Of a DNA stretch of 64,000 bases, positions 46,031 to 54,895 are shown one piece after another. Within the stretch, counting starts at the first letter, position 1. Each line of letters begins with the position of its first letter. The position numbers and the translations under genes are program-made. Source of the stretch: Myxococcus xanthus (GTDB taxonomy: Bacteria; Myxococcota; Myxococcia; Myxococcales; Myxococcaceae). The notes beneath the pieces were generated by a model. That model had not been told where the DNA came from. It was given only the letters and a program-made list of their open reading frames with translations, and searched no databases. The stretch covers positions 744,001-808,000 of the forward strand of contig NZ_FNOH01000001.1 of NCBI RefSeq assembly GCF_900106535.1, in the 5' to 3' direction.

Positions 46031-46951
46031 ATGAAGACTCACACCGAAGAAACGATGCACACGAAGGCCAGCAAGCAGGGCCTGTGGGTGCTGGCCGCCG
46101 TGGCGATGGCGCTGGCCCTGTTGGTGAACTGTGGTTCGTCTGATGAAGACCCCACCCCGGTGCCCGACGCCGGACAGACGGACTCCGGGACGAACCCGAT
46201 GCCGGACTCTGGAACGGAGCCCGAGCCGGACGCGGGCACGGAGCCTGAGCCAGACGCGGGCACGGAGCCCGAGCCGGATGCGGGCACGGAGCCGCTGTGC
46301 CAGAGCGACGTACCTTGCCGAGAGCAGAGCATCGACCGGCTGAACCTGCTCACGACGCCGTCGACGACGGCGATGTACGAGGAGGAGGCGCCGGCGGGCG
46401 AGTTCCGTTCGTACATCGACGCCCGAGCGGGTGGCCTCACGGTGAACCAGTCCTACACCTACGCTCGCTTCACGCCCGAGGGCCTGGCGCGGGTCAACAT
46501 CGACGACCAGACGTCGCTGGGCGACCACGGCTGGGACATCGCGTTCCGTCGCTACTACATCCGGCTGAACGGCGGCACGTCCGGCCCGTCCTGCATTGGC
46601 GTGGCGCGGCTGCCCACGGGCACCCGCTTCGAGACCGTGACGTCCGTACCCGCGGACCTGACCTTCCAGTCCGACGCCTGGTACACCGACACGTGTGAGT
46701 TCATCCCGGACAACTCGGGGCTCGCCGGGCCGACGATGGCGCTGAGCAGCTTCTGGTCCTACCAGGGCTGCGTGAAGATGTCGGGGGATGTCTTCATCAT
46801 CCGCCTGGCGGATGGGCGCCACGTGAAGTTCGAGGTGACGTCCTACTACGAGCTGGCCGTGCAGGAGCATTGCAACGCGACGAACGAGCTGCCGTCGGGG
46901 ACGCCGAGCGGCTCGGGGCAGCTCCGCGTGAAGTGGGCCTTCCTGCCATGA
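46031..46951 (+). CDS. HmuY-like heme-binding lipoprotein
   Basis: 306 residues from ATG 46031 (ATG 46055 also fits). Signal peptide with lipobox LLVNC. An Asp/Pro/Thr/Glu-rich stalk includes three TEPEPDAG units. The beta-rich domain (about 95-306) has YARFTPEGLARVNIDD, HGWDIAFRRYYIRLNGGTSG and VKFEVTSYYELAVQEHCN, with W-D-I-A-F-R-R-Y and N-G-G-T-S-G characteristic of HmuY proteins, which take heme from host proteins. No known HmuY heme ligands (His pair) were verified. A Fur box lies upstream and a metalloprotease is coupled downstream. Confidence 0.8.
   Translation: MKTHTEETMHTKASKQGLWVLAAVAMALALLVNCGSSDEDPTPVPDAGQTDSGTNPMPDSGTEPEPDAGTEPEPDAGTEPEPDAGTEPLCQSDVPCREQSIDRLNLLTTPSTTAMYEEEAPAGEFRSYIDARAGGLTVNQSYTYARFTPEGLARVNIDDQTSLGDHGWDIAFRRYYIRLNGGTSGPSCIGVARLPTGTRFETVTSVPADLTFQSDAWYTDTCEFIPDNSGLAGPTMALSSFWSYQGCVKMSGDVFIIRLADGRHVKFEVTSYYELAVQEHCNATNELPSGTPSGSGQLRVKWAFLP
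46214..46285 (+). repeat. Three tandem 24-bp units encoding TEPEPDAG
   Basis: Three near-identical in-frame 24-base units plus a partial fourth, forming the flexible stalk between the lipid anchor and the HmuY-like domain. Confidence 0.8.
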
Positions 46952-48504
46952 AGCTCCGGGCGCTGCTCCTGCTCATCCCTTTCGGGTGTGGACCTGTCCA
47001 GCAGGCTTCGCGTGAACCGCACGAACGGCACGATTCGTTCGTGACGTGGGAAGCGGGACTGCAAGCGGGAGCGCGCCCCACCTCGCCCTCGGCGATGCCT
47101 CCGCGCTTCGACGAGGGCGAGGCGGTGGAATCGGTCGTGTCCCCTGGGGGGCTCTTCCGCATCCACTTCTCCCGTTCGGGTTCCAACGCCGTGCCGTCGG
47201 CGGACGCGGACGGGAGTGGTGTTCCGGACGCGGTGGAGACCGTCGCGTCCGCGTATGACCGCGTCGCCGTCTTCTATGAAGGGCTGGGCTTCCGTCTGCC
47301 GCCGGATGACGGCTGGGTGGGGAGCGACAACGGCGGCGACGGCCGCTTCGATGTGTACCTGGTGGACTTCGGTGGCATCGCGGACGGAGCCTTCCGGCTG
47401 GACGGCTGTCTGGAGGCGTCGTCGCGCTGCACGGGGCACATGCTCCAGGAGAACGACTTCGCGGGCTACAACTACCCGTCCCATGACGAGGCGGTGGACA
47501 TCCTCGCCAGCCACGAGTTCTTCCACGCGGTGCAGGCGGCCTATCACCCGGGCCTGGGCAGCGTGGCATCGGAGGGCACCGCGGTCTGGGCCAGTGAGCG
47601 CTACCGGCCCGCGCTGGACGACCTGGAGCGATTCACCGCCGCGTACCTGTCGCGTCCGGACCGCACCCTGGTGCTGGACCCGGAAGGGCCGGCGGTGTCC
47701 TTCAGCTATGGCACGAGCGTCTACTTCCAGTTCCTGGGCGAGCGTTTCGGGGATGGGGTGGTGCGCTCGCTGTGGGAGGAAAGCGTAGTGACGCCGTCGG
47801 TCCGCTGGCCGGTGCTGGTGGAGACGGCGCTACAGCGCGACTGGGGCGCTGACTTCGACACCGCCTTCGCGGAGTTCGCCCTGTGGAACCTGGCCACCGG
47901 ACCGCGCCGGGCACAGGGCGAGGGTTATGTGAGCGGTGAGGACTATGCGCCGCTGACCGTCGCGCCACGCACGCTGCCGGTGGCGGAGCCGTCCGTGCGG
48001 GTGGCGGCCGCGTCGGCGCGCTACTTCGAGGTGGAAGGTGGAGCGTCTTCTGTCACCGCCTCCTTCGAGCCCACCGAGGGCGAGGACTCTTCTGCCATCC
48101 ACCTGCTGGCGGCCGCGGTGACGCCGACGCAGGTGCTGCGCGTCGCGCGCGCGGACGGCGTGGGGACCCTGTCCGCTCACGTGGACGCCGAGGACGCCAC
48201 GCACGTTATCGTCGCCGTGGTGGATGGACGGCGCGAAGGCCTGGGCCGGTATGGGCGGCTGTGCATCTCCGGGGAGGACTCCGGCGCGCCCTGCACCACC
48301 GTGCCACCGCCCGACCCGGACGGTGGGGGCGACCTGGACGGTGGCGTGGGCGGTGAGCCGGATGGGGGCGTCGACGCGGGTGTGCCAGGTGAGCCTCCGC
48401 CTCCGCCTCCGCGTGACGAGGGTGGCTGTGGCTGTTCGTCGGCACCGGGCGGGCTGACGTGGGCGCTGCTCCTGTTCCTGGTGGCGGCCTTCATCCGGCG
48501 TTGA
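46948..48504 (+). CDS. MYXO-CTERM-anchored putative metalloprotease
   Basis: 518 residues; ATG overlaps the HmuY stop (ATGA), so translation is coupled. Signal peptide, then a propeptide-like stretch. The catalytic region has HEFFH (189-193) in an ASHEFFHAVQAAYH helix with a downstream EGTAVWASE supplying a glutamate ligand, a gluzincin-like arrangement. A C-terminal beta domain, a Pro/Gly/Asp stalk and a MYXO-CTERM signal (GGCGCSSAPGG, hydrophobic helix, RR) end the protein. It matches the family I know as MXAN_6640-type putative metalloproteases. It would act at the cell surface. Confidence 0.85.
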   Translation: MKLRALLLLIPFGCGPVQQASREPHERHDSFVTWEAGLQAGARPTSPSAMPPRFDEGEAVESVVSPGGLFRIHFSRSGSNAVPSADADGSGVPDAVETVASAYDRVAVFYEGLGFRLPPDDGWVGSDNGGDGRFDVYLVDFGGIADGAFRLDGCLEASSRCTGHMLQENDFAGYNYPSHDEAVDILASHEFFHAVQAAYHPGLGSVASEGTAVWASERYRPALDDLERFTAAYLSRPDRTLVLDPEGPAVSFSYGTSVYFQFLGERFGDGVVRSLWEESVVTPSVRWPVLVETALQRDWGADFDTAFAEFALWNLATGPRRAQGEGYVSGEDYAPLTVAPRTLPVAEPSVRVAAASARYFEVEGGASSVTASFEPTEGEDSSAIHLLAAAVTPTQVLRVARADGVGTLSAHVDAEDATHVIVAVVDGRREGLGRYGRLCISGEDSGAPCTTVPPPDPDGGGDLDGGVGGEPDGGVDAGVPGEPPPPPPRDEGGCGCSSAPGGLTWALLLFLVAAFIRR

Positions 48505-48743
48505 GCAAGGTTCGTTCAACGCTTGTGTATGGAGCGGGACGGATTTCTCCGACGCCACCGCCCAGGGGGTTCCCGGCACGTGTTGTTGATGCGCCGGCCG
48601 CGACGGCCGTGTGCGTCATCCGCGTGACAGTCGGACATGGGAGGTGCGTGCGGGAGACGGAAGCGGGAACATCCCGTATCGCGTTGGACGCTATCTCCGA
48701 TTAAGCGTCACCTCTCCACCGACGCGAATGACCCGGGAACGCC

Positions 48744-49826
48744 ATGCTCAGTGCCTCAGGCCAGGACCGCTCGCCCTCCATCCGTGCCGTGGGGCGAGCA
48801 CTCCCGCCGCACTACGCCAGTCAGGAGGAGCTCATCGCCGCGTTCCGCGAGCTGTGGGCCACGCGCCACTTCAACCTGGAGCGGCTGGAGGACCTGCACC
48901 GCGCCGTCCAGGTGGGAGGACGGCATCTGGCGTTGCCCCTGGAGGCTTATCCGCCGCTGCTGACATTCCAACAGCGCAATGACGCCTGGATTCGCTCGGC
49001 CACGGAGCTGGGCGAAACGGTGGTGCGCAAGGCCTTGGACGCGGCGGAGCTCACGCCCGGGGAGGTGGACCACGTCTTCTTCGTCACCGTGACGGGCATC
49101 GCCACGCCGAGCATCGACGCGCGGCTGGCCAACCGCATGCGCTTCCGGGAGGACTTCAAGCGCACGCCGCTCTTCGGACTGGGATGCGTGGCGGGCGCGG
49201 CGGGCGTGGCCCGGGCGGCGGACTACCTGCGCGGCTTTCCGGAGCACACAGCGGTCGTCATCGCCGTGGAGTTGTGTTCGCTCACGTTGCAGCGCGAGGA
49301 CCTGTCCATACCGAACATCATCGCGTCCGGCCTCTTTGGCGACGGCGCGGCGTGCGCGGTGCTCCGCGGCGCGGCGGCCCCAGGTGCGCGAGGGCCGCGG
49401 GTGGTGGCGTCGCGCTCCGTGTTCTACCCGGACACCGAGCGCATCATGGGCTGGGACGTGGTGGACACCGGCTTCAAGGTGGTGCTGTCCGCGAAGGTGC
49501 CGGGGCTCGTGAAGGACCACATCCGGGGCAACGTGGATGGCTTCCTCGCGCAGCATGGACTGAAGCGCGGGGACATCCGGCACTGGGTGGCGCACACCGG
49601 CGGGCCCAAGGTGCTGGAGGCCTTCGAGGAGGCGCTGGAGCTGGCACCCTCGGCGCTGGAGCGCTCGTGGGCCTCCCTGCGCGAGGTGGGCAATCTCTCC
49701 TCCGCGTCGGTGCTCTTCGTGCTCGGAGAGACGCTGGAGTCCGTTCGCGCGCAGCCGGGGGAGTGGGGCGTGATGATGGCCATGGGGCCGGGCTTCGGCG
49801 CGGAGATGGTGTTGCTGCGATGGTGA
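48744..49826 (+). CDS. ftpA: Type III polyketide synthase
   Basis: 360 residues, chalcone-synthase fold. Cys-His-Asn triad visible: Cys148 (FGLGCVAGAAG), His284 (VAHTGGPKVL), Asn317 (EVGNLSSAS). The end GPGFGAEMVLLRW is the family GFGPG loop. It condenses malonyl units onto a fatty acyl starter. M. xanthus FtpA, reported to make alkylresorcylic acids with a fatty acyl-AMP ligase partner, fits this gene and its neighbours, so the symbol is a likely match but not proven. First gene of a five-gene operon. Confidence 0.9.
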   Translation: MLSASGQDRSPSIRAVGRALPPHYASQEELIAAFRELWATRHFNLERLEDLHRAVQVGGRHLALPLEAYPPLLTFQQRNDAWIRSATELGETVVRKALDAAELTPGEVDHVFFVTVTGIATPSIDARLANRMRFREDFKRTPLFGLGCVAGAAGVARAADYLRGFPEHTAVVIAVELCSLTLQREDLSIPNIIASGLFGDGAACAVLRGAAAPGARGPRVVASRSVFYPDTERIMGWDVVDTGFKVVLSAKVPGLVKDHIRGNVDGFLAQHGLKRGDIRHWVAHTGGPKVLEAFEEALELAPSALERSWASLREVGNLSSASVLFVLGETLESVRAQPGEWGVMMAMGPGFGAEMVLLRW

Positions 49827-50395
49827 CCTCCACGCATGCCCTCTTCCTGGGCTTCATGGCCGCGCTCGTCGTGGAGCGGCTGGTGGAGCTGGTTCTCTCC
49901 AAGCGCAACGCCGCCCGGGCCTTCGCGCGCGGCGGGGTGGAGACGGGGCAGCGGCACTACCGCTTCATGGTCGTGTTCCACACGCTGTTCCTGGTGGCGT
50001 GCGTGGCGGAGGTGTTCCTGCTGCGGCGCGGCTTCCCGGGGGCGTGGGGCTGGGCGGCGCTGGCGGGCGCGGTGCTGGCGCAGGGGCTGCGGTACTGGGC
50101 CATCGCCACGTTGGGCGACCGGTGGAACTCGCGCATCATCGTGGTGCCGGGGCTGGCGCCGGTGACGGGCGGGCCCTATCGCTTCCTGCGCCACCCCAAC
50201 TATGTCGCGGTGGTGTTGGAACTGGCGTGCGTGCCGCTCATCCACGGTGCATGGTGGACGGCGCTGGTCTTCTCAGTGGGCAATGCGGCGCTGCTCTACG
50301 TGCGAATCCGCGCGGAGGAGGCGGCGCTGGGCGAGGTGTACGCGCAGGCGTTCTCCCATCGCCCTCGTTTCATTCCGGAGGTGCCACGTGGCTGA
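49820..50395 (+). CDS. Isoprenylcysteine carboxyl methyltransferase-like (BpsB-like) membrane protein
   Basis: 191 residues, about five membrane helices. ICMT motifs: GDRWNSRIIVVPGLAPVTGG, PYRFLRHPNYVAVVLELACV and RIRAEEAALG. Its ATG overlaps the PKS stop. In Bacillus the BpsA PKS is paired with such a methyltransferase that O-methylates alkylpyrones; the same role is inferred here. Confidence 0.88.
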   Translation: MVTSTHALFLGFMAALVVERLVELVLSKRNAARAFARGGVETGQRHYRFMVVFHTLFLVACVAEVFLLRRGFPGAWGWAALAGAVLAQGLRYWAIATLGDRWNSRIIVVPGLAPVTGGPYRFLRHPNYVAVVLELACVPLIHGAWWTALVFSVGNAALLYVRIRAEEAALGEVYAQAFSHRPRFIPEVPRG

Positions 50396-50669
50396 ACGCG
50401 AACTGGAGGTCATGACGGAGATTCATCGCATCGTCACCGAGGAGCTGGAGTGGAAGGGCGCGGTGGAGCCCTCGCAGGACCTGGTGCGGGACCTCCAGTT
50501 GGACAGCCTGGGCCTCACGGTGCTGGCGGTGGGGCTGGAGAACCGCTTCCGCATCCGCCTGTCCGAAGAGGACGCGCAGGGCGTGCGCACGGTGGGAGAC
50601 CTGGCGAAGCTGGTGGCGCAGCGGGTCGCGGCTCCGGTGGAACCCAGGCCGGAGGAGGCCCTGCCGTGA
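50388..50669 (+). CDS. Acyl carrier protein
   Basis: 93 residues from GTG 50388 with GGAGG at good spacing. DLQLDSLGLTVL contains the Asp-Ser-Leu phosphopantetheine site (Ser40). It would carry the fatty acyl chain from the ligase to the PKS. Overlaps both neighbours. Confidence 0.9.
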   Translation: MAERELEVMTEIHRIVTEELEWKGAVEPSQDLVRDLQLDSLGLTVLAVGLENRFRIRLSEEDAQGVRTVGDLAKLVAQRVAAPVEPRPEEALP

Positions 50670-52444
50670 AGGGCGCTGGTTCGCGACTGGTGGGCCCGGC
50701 GTTGCCTCCGCCCAGGCATCTGACGGTGAACGCGGCGCTCGCGGACACCGGGCGCACGTCGCCGCTGGGGCTCACCTTCGTGGACGCGGCCGAGCGCGAG
50801 GTGTCCATGCCCTGGGCGGACGTGTACCGCCGGGCGAAGCGCACCGCCGCGGGGCTGGCCCGGCTGGGCGTGAGCGAGGGTGACCGGGTGGCGTTGCTGC
50901 TGCCCACGTCGCCGGCCTTCATGGATGCCTTCTTCGGCACGTTGCTCGCGGGCGCGGTGCCGGTGCCGCTGTACCCGCCGGTGCGGCTGGGGCGACTGGA
51001 CGAGTACCACCGCGCGACCTCGCGGATGCTCCACGTGACGGGCTCGGTGATGGTCTTGACGGACGTTCGCGTGCGCCTGCTGCTGGGGCCCAGCGTGGAG
51101 CGCGCGCGTCCCCGGCTGGGGTGCCACACGGTGGACGAGGTGTCCCGGGGGGATGACGTGCTGGAGGTCCCGGTGAGGCCGGACGCACTGGGGCTCATCC
51201 AGTTCTCGTCCGGTTCCACGGTGGATCCGAAGCCGGTGACGCTGACGCACGAAGCCCTGCTGGCGCAGGTCGCGGCGCTGGAGATGGCGATGCCGCTGGG
51301 GGCGGGGGTGCCCCGGGTGGGCGTGAGCTGGCTGCCGCTGTACCACGACATGGGGCTCATCGGCTGTCTGCTGTCCGCGCTGTACTACCCGGGAAGCCTG
51401 GTGCTGATTCCCCCCGAGGCCTTCCTCGCACGGCCCGCGTTGTGGCTCCGCGCGCTGTCTCGCCACCGGGGCTACATCTCTCCCGCGCCGAACTTCGCCT
51501 ATGGCCTGTGTTTGAAGCGGGTGAAGGACGCGGAGCTGGACGGGGTGGACCTGTCGTCGTGGCGGCACGCGCTCAACGGCGCGGAGCCGGTGTCCGTGGA
51601 CACGCTGCGCCGCTTTTCGGTGCGTTTCGAGCGGTGGGGCTTCTCCGCGCGGGCGTTGCGGCCGGTGTACGGGCTGTCCGAGGCGTCGCTCGCCGTCACC
51701 TTCCCGCCGGAAGGGCGGGGGCCGCGCGCGCTGGGCGTGGACGCGGGGCTGCTGGCCCGGGAGGGCCGGGTGGCGGAGGGTTCGCGTGAGTTGGTGAGCG
51801 TGGGCATGCCCGTGGCGGGCTTCGAGGTGGAGGTGCGCGGCGAGACGGGCGAGGCGCTCGCGGAGCGGTGCGTGGGCCGGGTCTTCGCGCGGGGGCCGTC
51901 CCTGATGGCCGGCTACTTCGCGGATGCGCAGGCCACGGACCGGACGCTGACGCGGGACGGGTGGCTGGACACGGGCGACCTGGGCTTCATCGCGGAGGGC
52001 GAGCTGTTCCTCACGGGCCGGGCGAAGGACGTGGTCATCATCCGAGGCGCGAACCACGCGCCGCAGGCGTTCGAGGAGCCGCTGCAGAGCGTGGCGGGCG
52101 TGCGCGCGGGCTGCGCGGTGGCGCTGGGCTTCACGCCCGAAGGGGGCGAGGACGAGGCGCTGCTCATCCTCGCGGAGCGTTCGGGGCAGGAGGCGGATGA
52201 CGTGGTCGAGGAGCGCATCCGCGCGGCGGTGGTGGAGACCACGGGCGTGCGGCCTCACACTGTGCGGATGCTCGTGCCAGGCACGTTGCCGCGCACGTCC
52301 AGCGGCAAGCTGCGCCGCGCCGAGGCGCTGCGCCGTTACCTGGCCGAGGAACTGGCGCCGCCGAAGAAGGTGGGCGCGGTGGGGTTGGCGGTGGAGATGG
52401 CTCGGAGCGCGCTGGCGATGGTCCGCGCGGAGAGCGACACGTGA
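50666..52444 (+). CDS. Fatty acyl-AMP ligase (FAAL)
   Basis: 592 residues from GTG 50666. AMP-forming motifs: IQFSSGSTVDPKPVTLTH, PVYGLSEASLAVTF, LDTGDLGF, and C-terminal PRTSSGKLRR with the catalytic Lys. FSSGSTVDPKPV and GLSEA are characteristic of FAALs, which load ACPs and not CoA. It activates a fatty acid for the neighbouring ACP. Confidence 0.92.
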   Translation: MKGAGSRLVGPALPPPRHLTVNAALADTGRTSPLGLTFVDAAEREVSMPWADVYRRAKRTAAGLARLGVSEGDRVALLLPTSPAFMDAFFGTLLAGAVPVPLYPPVRLGRLDEYHRATSRMLHVTGSVMVLTDVRVRLLLGPSVERARPRLGCHTVDEVSRGDDVLEVPVRPDALGLIQFSSGSTVDPKPVTLTHEALLAQVAALEMAMPLGAGVPRVGVSWLPLYHDMGLIGCLLSALYYPGSLVLIPPEAFLARPALWLRALSRHRGYISPAPNFAYGLCLKRVKDAELDGVDLSSWRHALNGAEPVSVDTLRRFSVRFERWGFSARALRPVYGLSEASLAVTFPPEGRGPRALGVDAGLLAREGRVAEGSRELVSVGMPVAGFEVEVRGETGEALAERCVGRVFARGPSLMAGYFADAQATDRTLTRDGWLDTGDLGFIAEGELFLTGRAKDVVIIRGANHAPQAFEEPLQSVAGVRAGCAVALGFTPEGGEDEALLILAERSGQEADDVVEERIRAAVVETTGVRPHTVRMLVPGTLPRTSSGKLRRAEALRRYLAEELAPPKKVGAVGLAVEMARSALAMVRAESDT

Positions 52445-52525
52445 GGCATCAGGCCGTGGGGCCGAGCACGGCGTCAGCGTGAGACATGCCATCATGGGGA
52501 TGCGAGTCCCGGAGGAGTCCACGCC

Positions 52526-53623
52526 GTGAAGCGGTACGACGTCGCCGTGGTGGGCGGAGGACCCGCGGGGCTGGCGGTGGCCATCACCACCACGCTGCGT
52601 GGGCTGAACACCGTGGTGCTGGAGCGCGGCACCTCGCCGGTGGACAAAGCCTGTGGCGAAGGGCTGCTGCCTCCCGGCATGGCGGTGCTGGAGCGGTTGG
52701 GCGTCCTGCCTCTGCTGGATGACCAGGGCAGCCATCCCTTCGTGGGCATCCGCTACGTCCAGGAAGATGGCAGCACGGCGGAGGGCAAGTTCCCAGGCAA
52801 GGGCGCGCTGGGCGTGCGGCGCGTGGCGCTGGCCACGGCGCTGGTGTCGCGGGCGCGCACGGTGGGCGTGGAGTTGCGCGAGCGCACGCAGGTGCTGTCC
52901 CACCAGCGGGATGGCAATGGCGTGGTGCTGCATACGGCCGAAGGCCCGGTGGAGGCCGCGATGCTGGTGGCCGCGGACGGGCTGGCTTCACCGCTGCGCC
53001 GCGCGGAAGGTCTGGAGGTGGAGCCGACGGGGCCGCGCCGTTTCGGCCTGCGACGACACTTCCAGGTCGCGCCGTGGACGCCCTATGTGGAGATTCACTT
53101 CGCGCATGGCGTGGAGGCCTACGTGACGCCCACGGGCGTGCGGCGCGTGGGCCTGGCCTTCCTCTGGGAGGACGGCGTGGTGGAAGGGCGGGTGAGCTTC
53201 GAGACGCTGCTGGCCTGCTTCCCCAAACTGTCGGAGCGGCTCTCTGGCTCGGAGCCGGACTCCCAGCCCCGCGGCGCGGGACCGCTGGCCCGGGTGGCCC
53301 GAGCGCGCATCGCCGACCGCTTCGCGCTGGTGGGAGACGCGGCGGGCTACGTGGACGCCATCACCGGAGAGGGCCTGTCGTTGGCCTTCGTGTGTGCGGA
53401 GTCGCTGGGGAACCTGCTACCGGAGGCGCTCGTCCATGGCGCCACGCGCGAGGCGCTGATGCCTTACGAGCAGTGTTTCCAGCGGGTCTTCCGCAAGTAC
53501 TCCCGGTCGACAGGCGCGCTGCTCATGCTGGCGCGACGGCCCTGGCTTCGCCGTCCCGTGGTGCGGCTGCTGGGGAAGACGCCCTGGCTGTTCGAGCGCA
53601 TCCTGCACGCCGTCGTGACGTGA
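52526..53623 (+). CDS. FAD-dependent oxidoreductase (geranylgeranyl reductase/monooxygenase type)
   Basis: 365 residues from GTG 52526. FAD motif VVGGGPAGLAVAIT at 8-21, CGEGLLPPGM (GG-reductase type), and ALVGDAAGYVDAITGEG near 275. It lies 81 bases after the ligase and likely belongs to the same operon. It could hydroxylate or oxidise the resorcylic ring to a quinone; that role is inference. Confidence 0.88.
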   Translation: MKRYDVAVVGGGPAGLAVAITTTLRGLNTVVLERGTSPVDKACGEGLLPPGMAVLERLGVLPLLDDQGSHPFVGIRYVQEDGSTAEGKFPGKGALGVRRVALATALVSRARTVGVELRERTQVLSHQRDGNGVVLHTAEGPVEAAMLVAADGLASPLRRAEGLEVEPTGPRRFGLRRHFQVAPWTPYVEIHFAHGVEAYVTPTGVRRVGLAFLWEDGVVEGRVSFETLLACFPKLSERLSGSEPDSQPRGAGPLARVARARIADRFALVGDAAGYVDAITGEGLSLAFVCAESLGNLLPEALVHGATREALMPYEQCFQRVFRKYSRSTGALLMLARRPWLRRPVVRLLGKTPWLFERILHAVVT

Positions 53624-53829
53624 GCGGGGGACTGAGGGGCGCGGAGGCGTTGGCGTTCTCCTCCGCCCGACGCCGGTGCGTGACACCCGCTGTGCAGTGG
53701 CGTCCCCAGACGGGAGTTGCCGGTTGCCGGACGGGCGCAAACCCGGTCCACTGTCGCGCCGAGACATGGACGTCGAGCCCGGGCCGCGCGGGCGTCTTCC
53801 CAGTCCTGTCTGAATGGAGCACCGCACCC

Positions 53830-54894
53830 ATGTCCCTGGACCGTTCTTCCCGGCCCATGACGAAACTCCTGTCGCTGGTGCTGCTGCTGTCAGCACCGTG
53901 GCTTGGGGGCTGCCTCTTCGCGGGCCCCCGCCACCAGGGCCCGGTGACGGAGCACTTCGACGGTGAGCAGTTCCAGAACCTGGAGCCCATCAATCGCCTG
54001 AGTCCAGAGGAGGTCTTCAAGGCGCTGCGCAAGGGGCCTCGCGGCCCGTGGCGGGACTATGAGGAATTCGCTCCAGGCAAGCCGCCTCCGGAGCGCGTGG
54101 GGCCGGGACAGCTCCGGGTGACGTTCATCAACCACGCCACCGTGCTCGTCCAGGCGGACGGGCTCAACATGCTGACGGACCCCATCTATTCGGACCGTCC
54201 GAGCCCGGTGCCCTTCATCGGCCCCAGGCGCGTGCGGCCTCCGGGCATCCGTTTCGAGGACCTGCCGCCCATCGACGTGGTGGTGGTGAGTCACAACCAC
54301 TACGACCACATGGACCTGCCGACGCTGCGGCGCCTGGAGGAGGCGCACCATCCGCGCTTCATCGTGGGCCTGGGCAACAAGGCGCTGCTGGACGGCGAGG
54401 GCTTCCGGCACGTGGTGGAGCTGGACTGGTGGAAGTCCACGGAGGTGGCGCCGGGCCGCACGGTGACGGCGGTGCCGGCGCAGCACCGCTCCAACCGCGG
54501 GCTCACCGACAGCGCGGCGACGCTCTGGGCGGGCTACGTCCTCGCCACATCCGGCGGGCCGGTCTTCTTCGCGGGCGACACGGGCTTCGGTCCCCACTTC
54601 GCGATGATGGCCGAGCGCTTCGGTCCCATGCGGCTGTCGGTGCTGCCCATTGGCGCCTACCGGCCCACCGCCTTCCGTCCGGTCCACATGGGGCCGGTGG
54701 AAGCCCTCCAGGCGCACAAGGTGCTGCGCTCGGCCACGTCGGTGGCCATGCACTACGGCACCTTCGCGCTCGCGCTGGATGGCCAGGACGAGGCGAAGTA
54801 CCACCTGCTGTGGCTGCTGGCGCGCGAGCCCGTCCGGCCGCGCTTCTGGGCCCTGGGCTTCGGCGAGGGCCGCGACGTGCCCGCGCTGGACTGA
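53830..54894 (+). CDS. NAPE-PLD-like metallo-beta-lactamase-fold lipoprotein
   Basis: 354 residues from ATG 53830 with TGGAG upstream (ATG 53857 is the other option). Lipobox LGGC. Metal motif SHNHYDHMD (HxHxDH), then PAQHRSNRG, FAGDTGFG and PIGAYRPTAFR and HYGTF matching the UlaG/NAPE-phospholipase D branch. It could hydrolyse phospholipid or a related phosphodiester at the envelope. Separate operon from the PKS set. Confidence 0.85.
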   Translation: MSLDRSSRPMTKLLSLVLLLSAPWLGGCLFAGPRHQGPVTEHFDGEQFQNLEPINRLSPEEVFKALRKGPRGPWRDYEEFAPGKPPPERVGPGQLRVTFINHATVLVQADGLNMLTDPIYSDRPSPVPFIGPRRVRPPGIRFEDLPPIDVVVVSHNHYDHMDLPTLRRLEEAHHPRFIVGLGNKALLDGEGFRHVVELDWWKSTEVAPGRTVTAVPAQHRSNRGLTDSAATLWAGYVLATSGGPVFFAGDTGFGPHFAMMAERFGPMRLSVLPIGAYRPTAFRPVHMGPVEALQAHKVLRSATSVAMHYGTFALALDGQDEAKYHLLWLLAREPVRPRFWALGFGEGRDVPALD

Positions 54895-54895
54895 G

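Noticed and set aside
48505..48743. Promoter for the PKS operon
   Set aside because: No convincing -35/-10 pair; only a TTGGAC without a matching -10.
50423..52933. 836-codon open frame antisense to the ACP, ligase and FAD genes
   Set aside because: Arg/His/Gln-rich composition typical of antisense shadows; the plus strand shows clear families.
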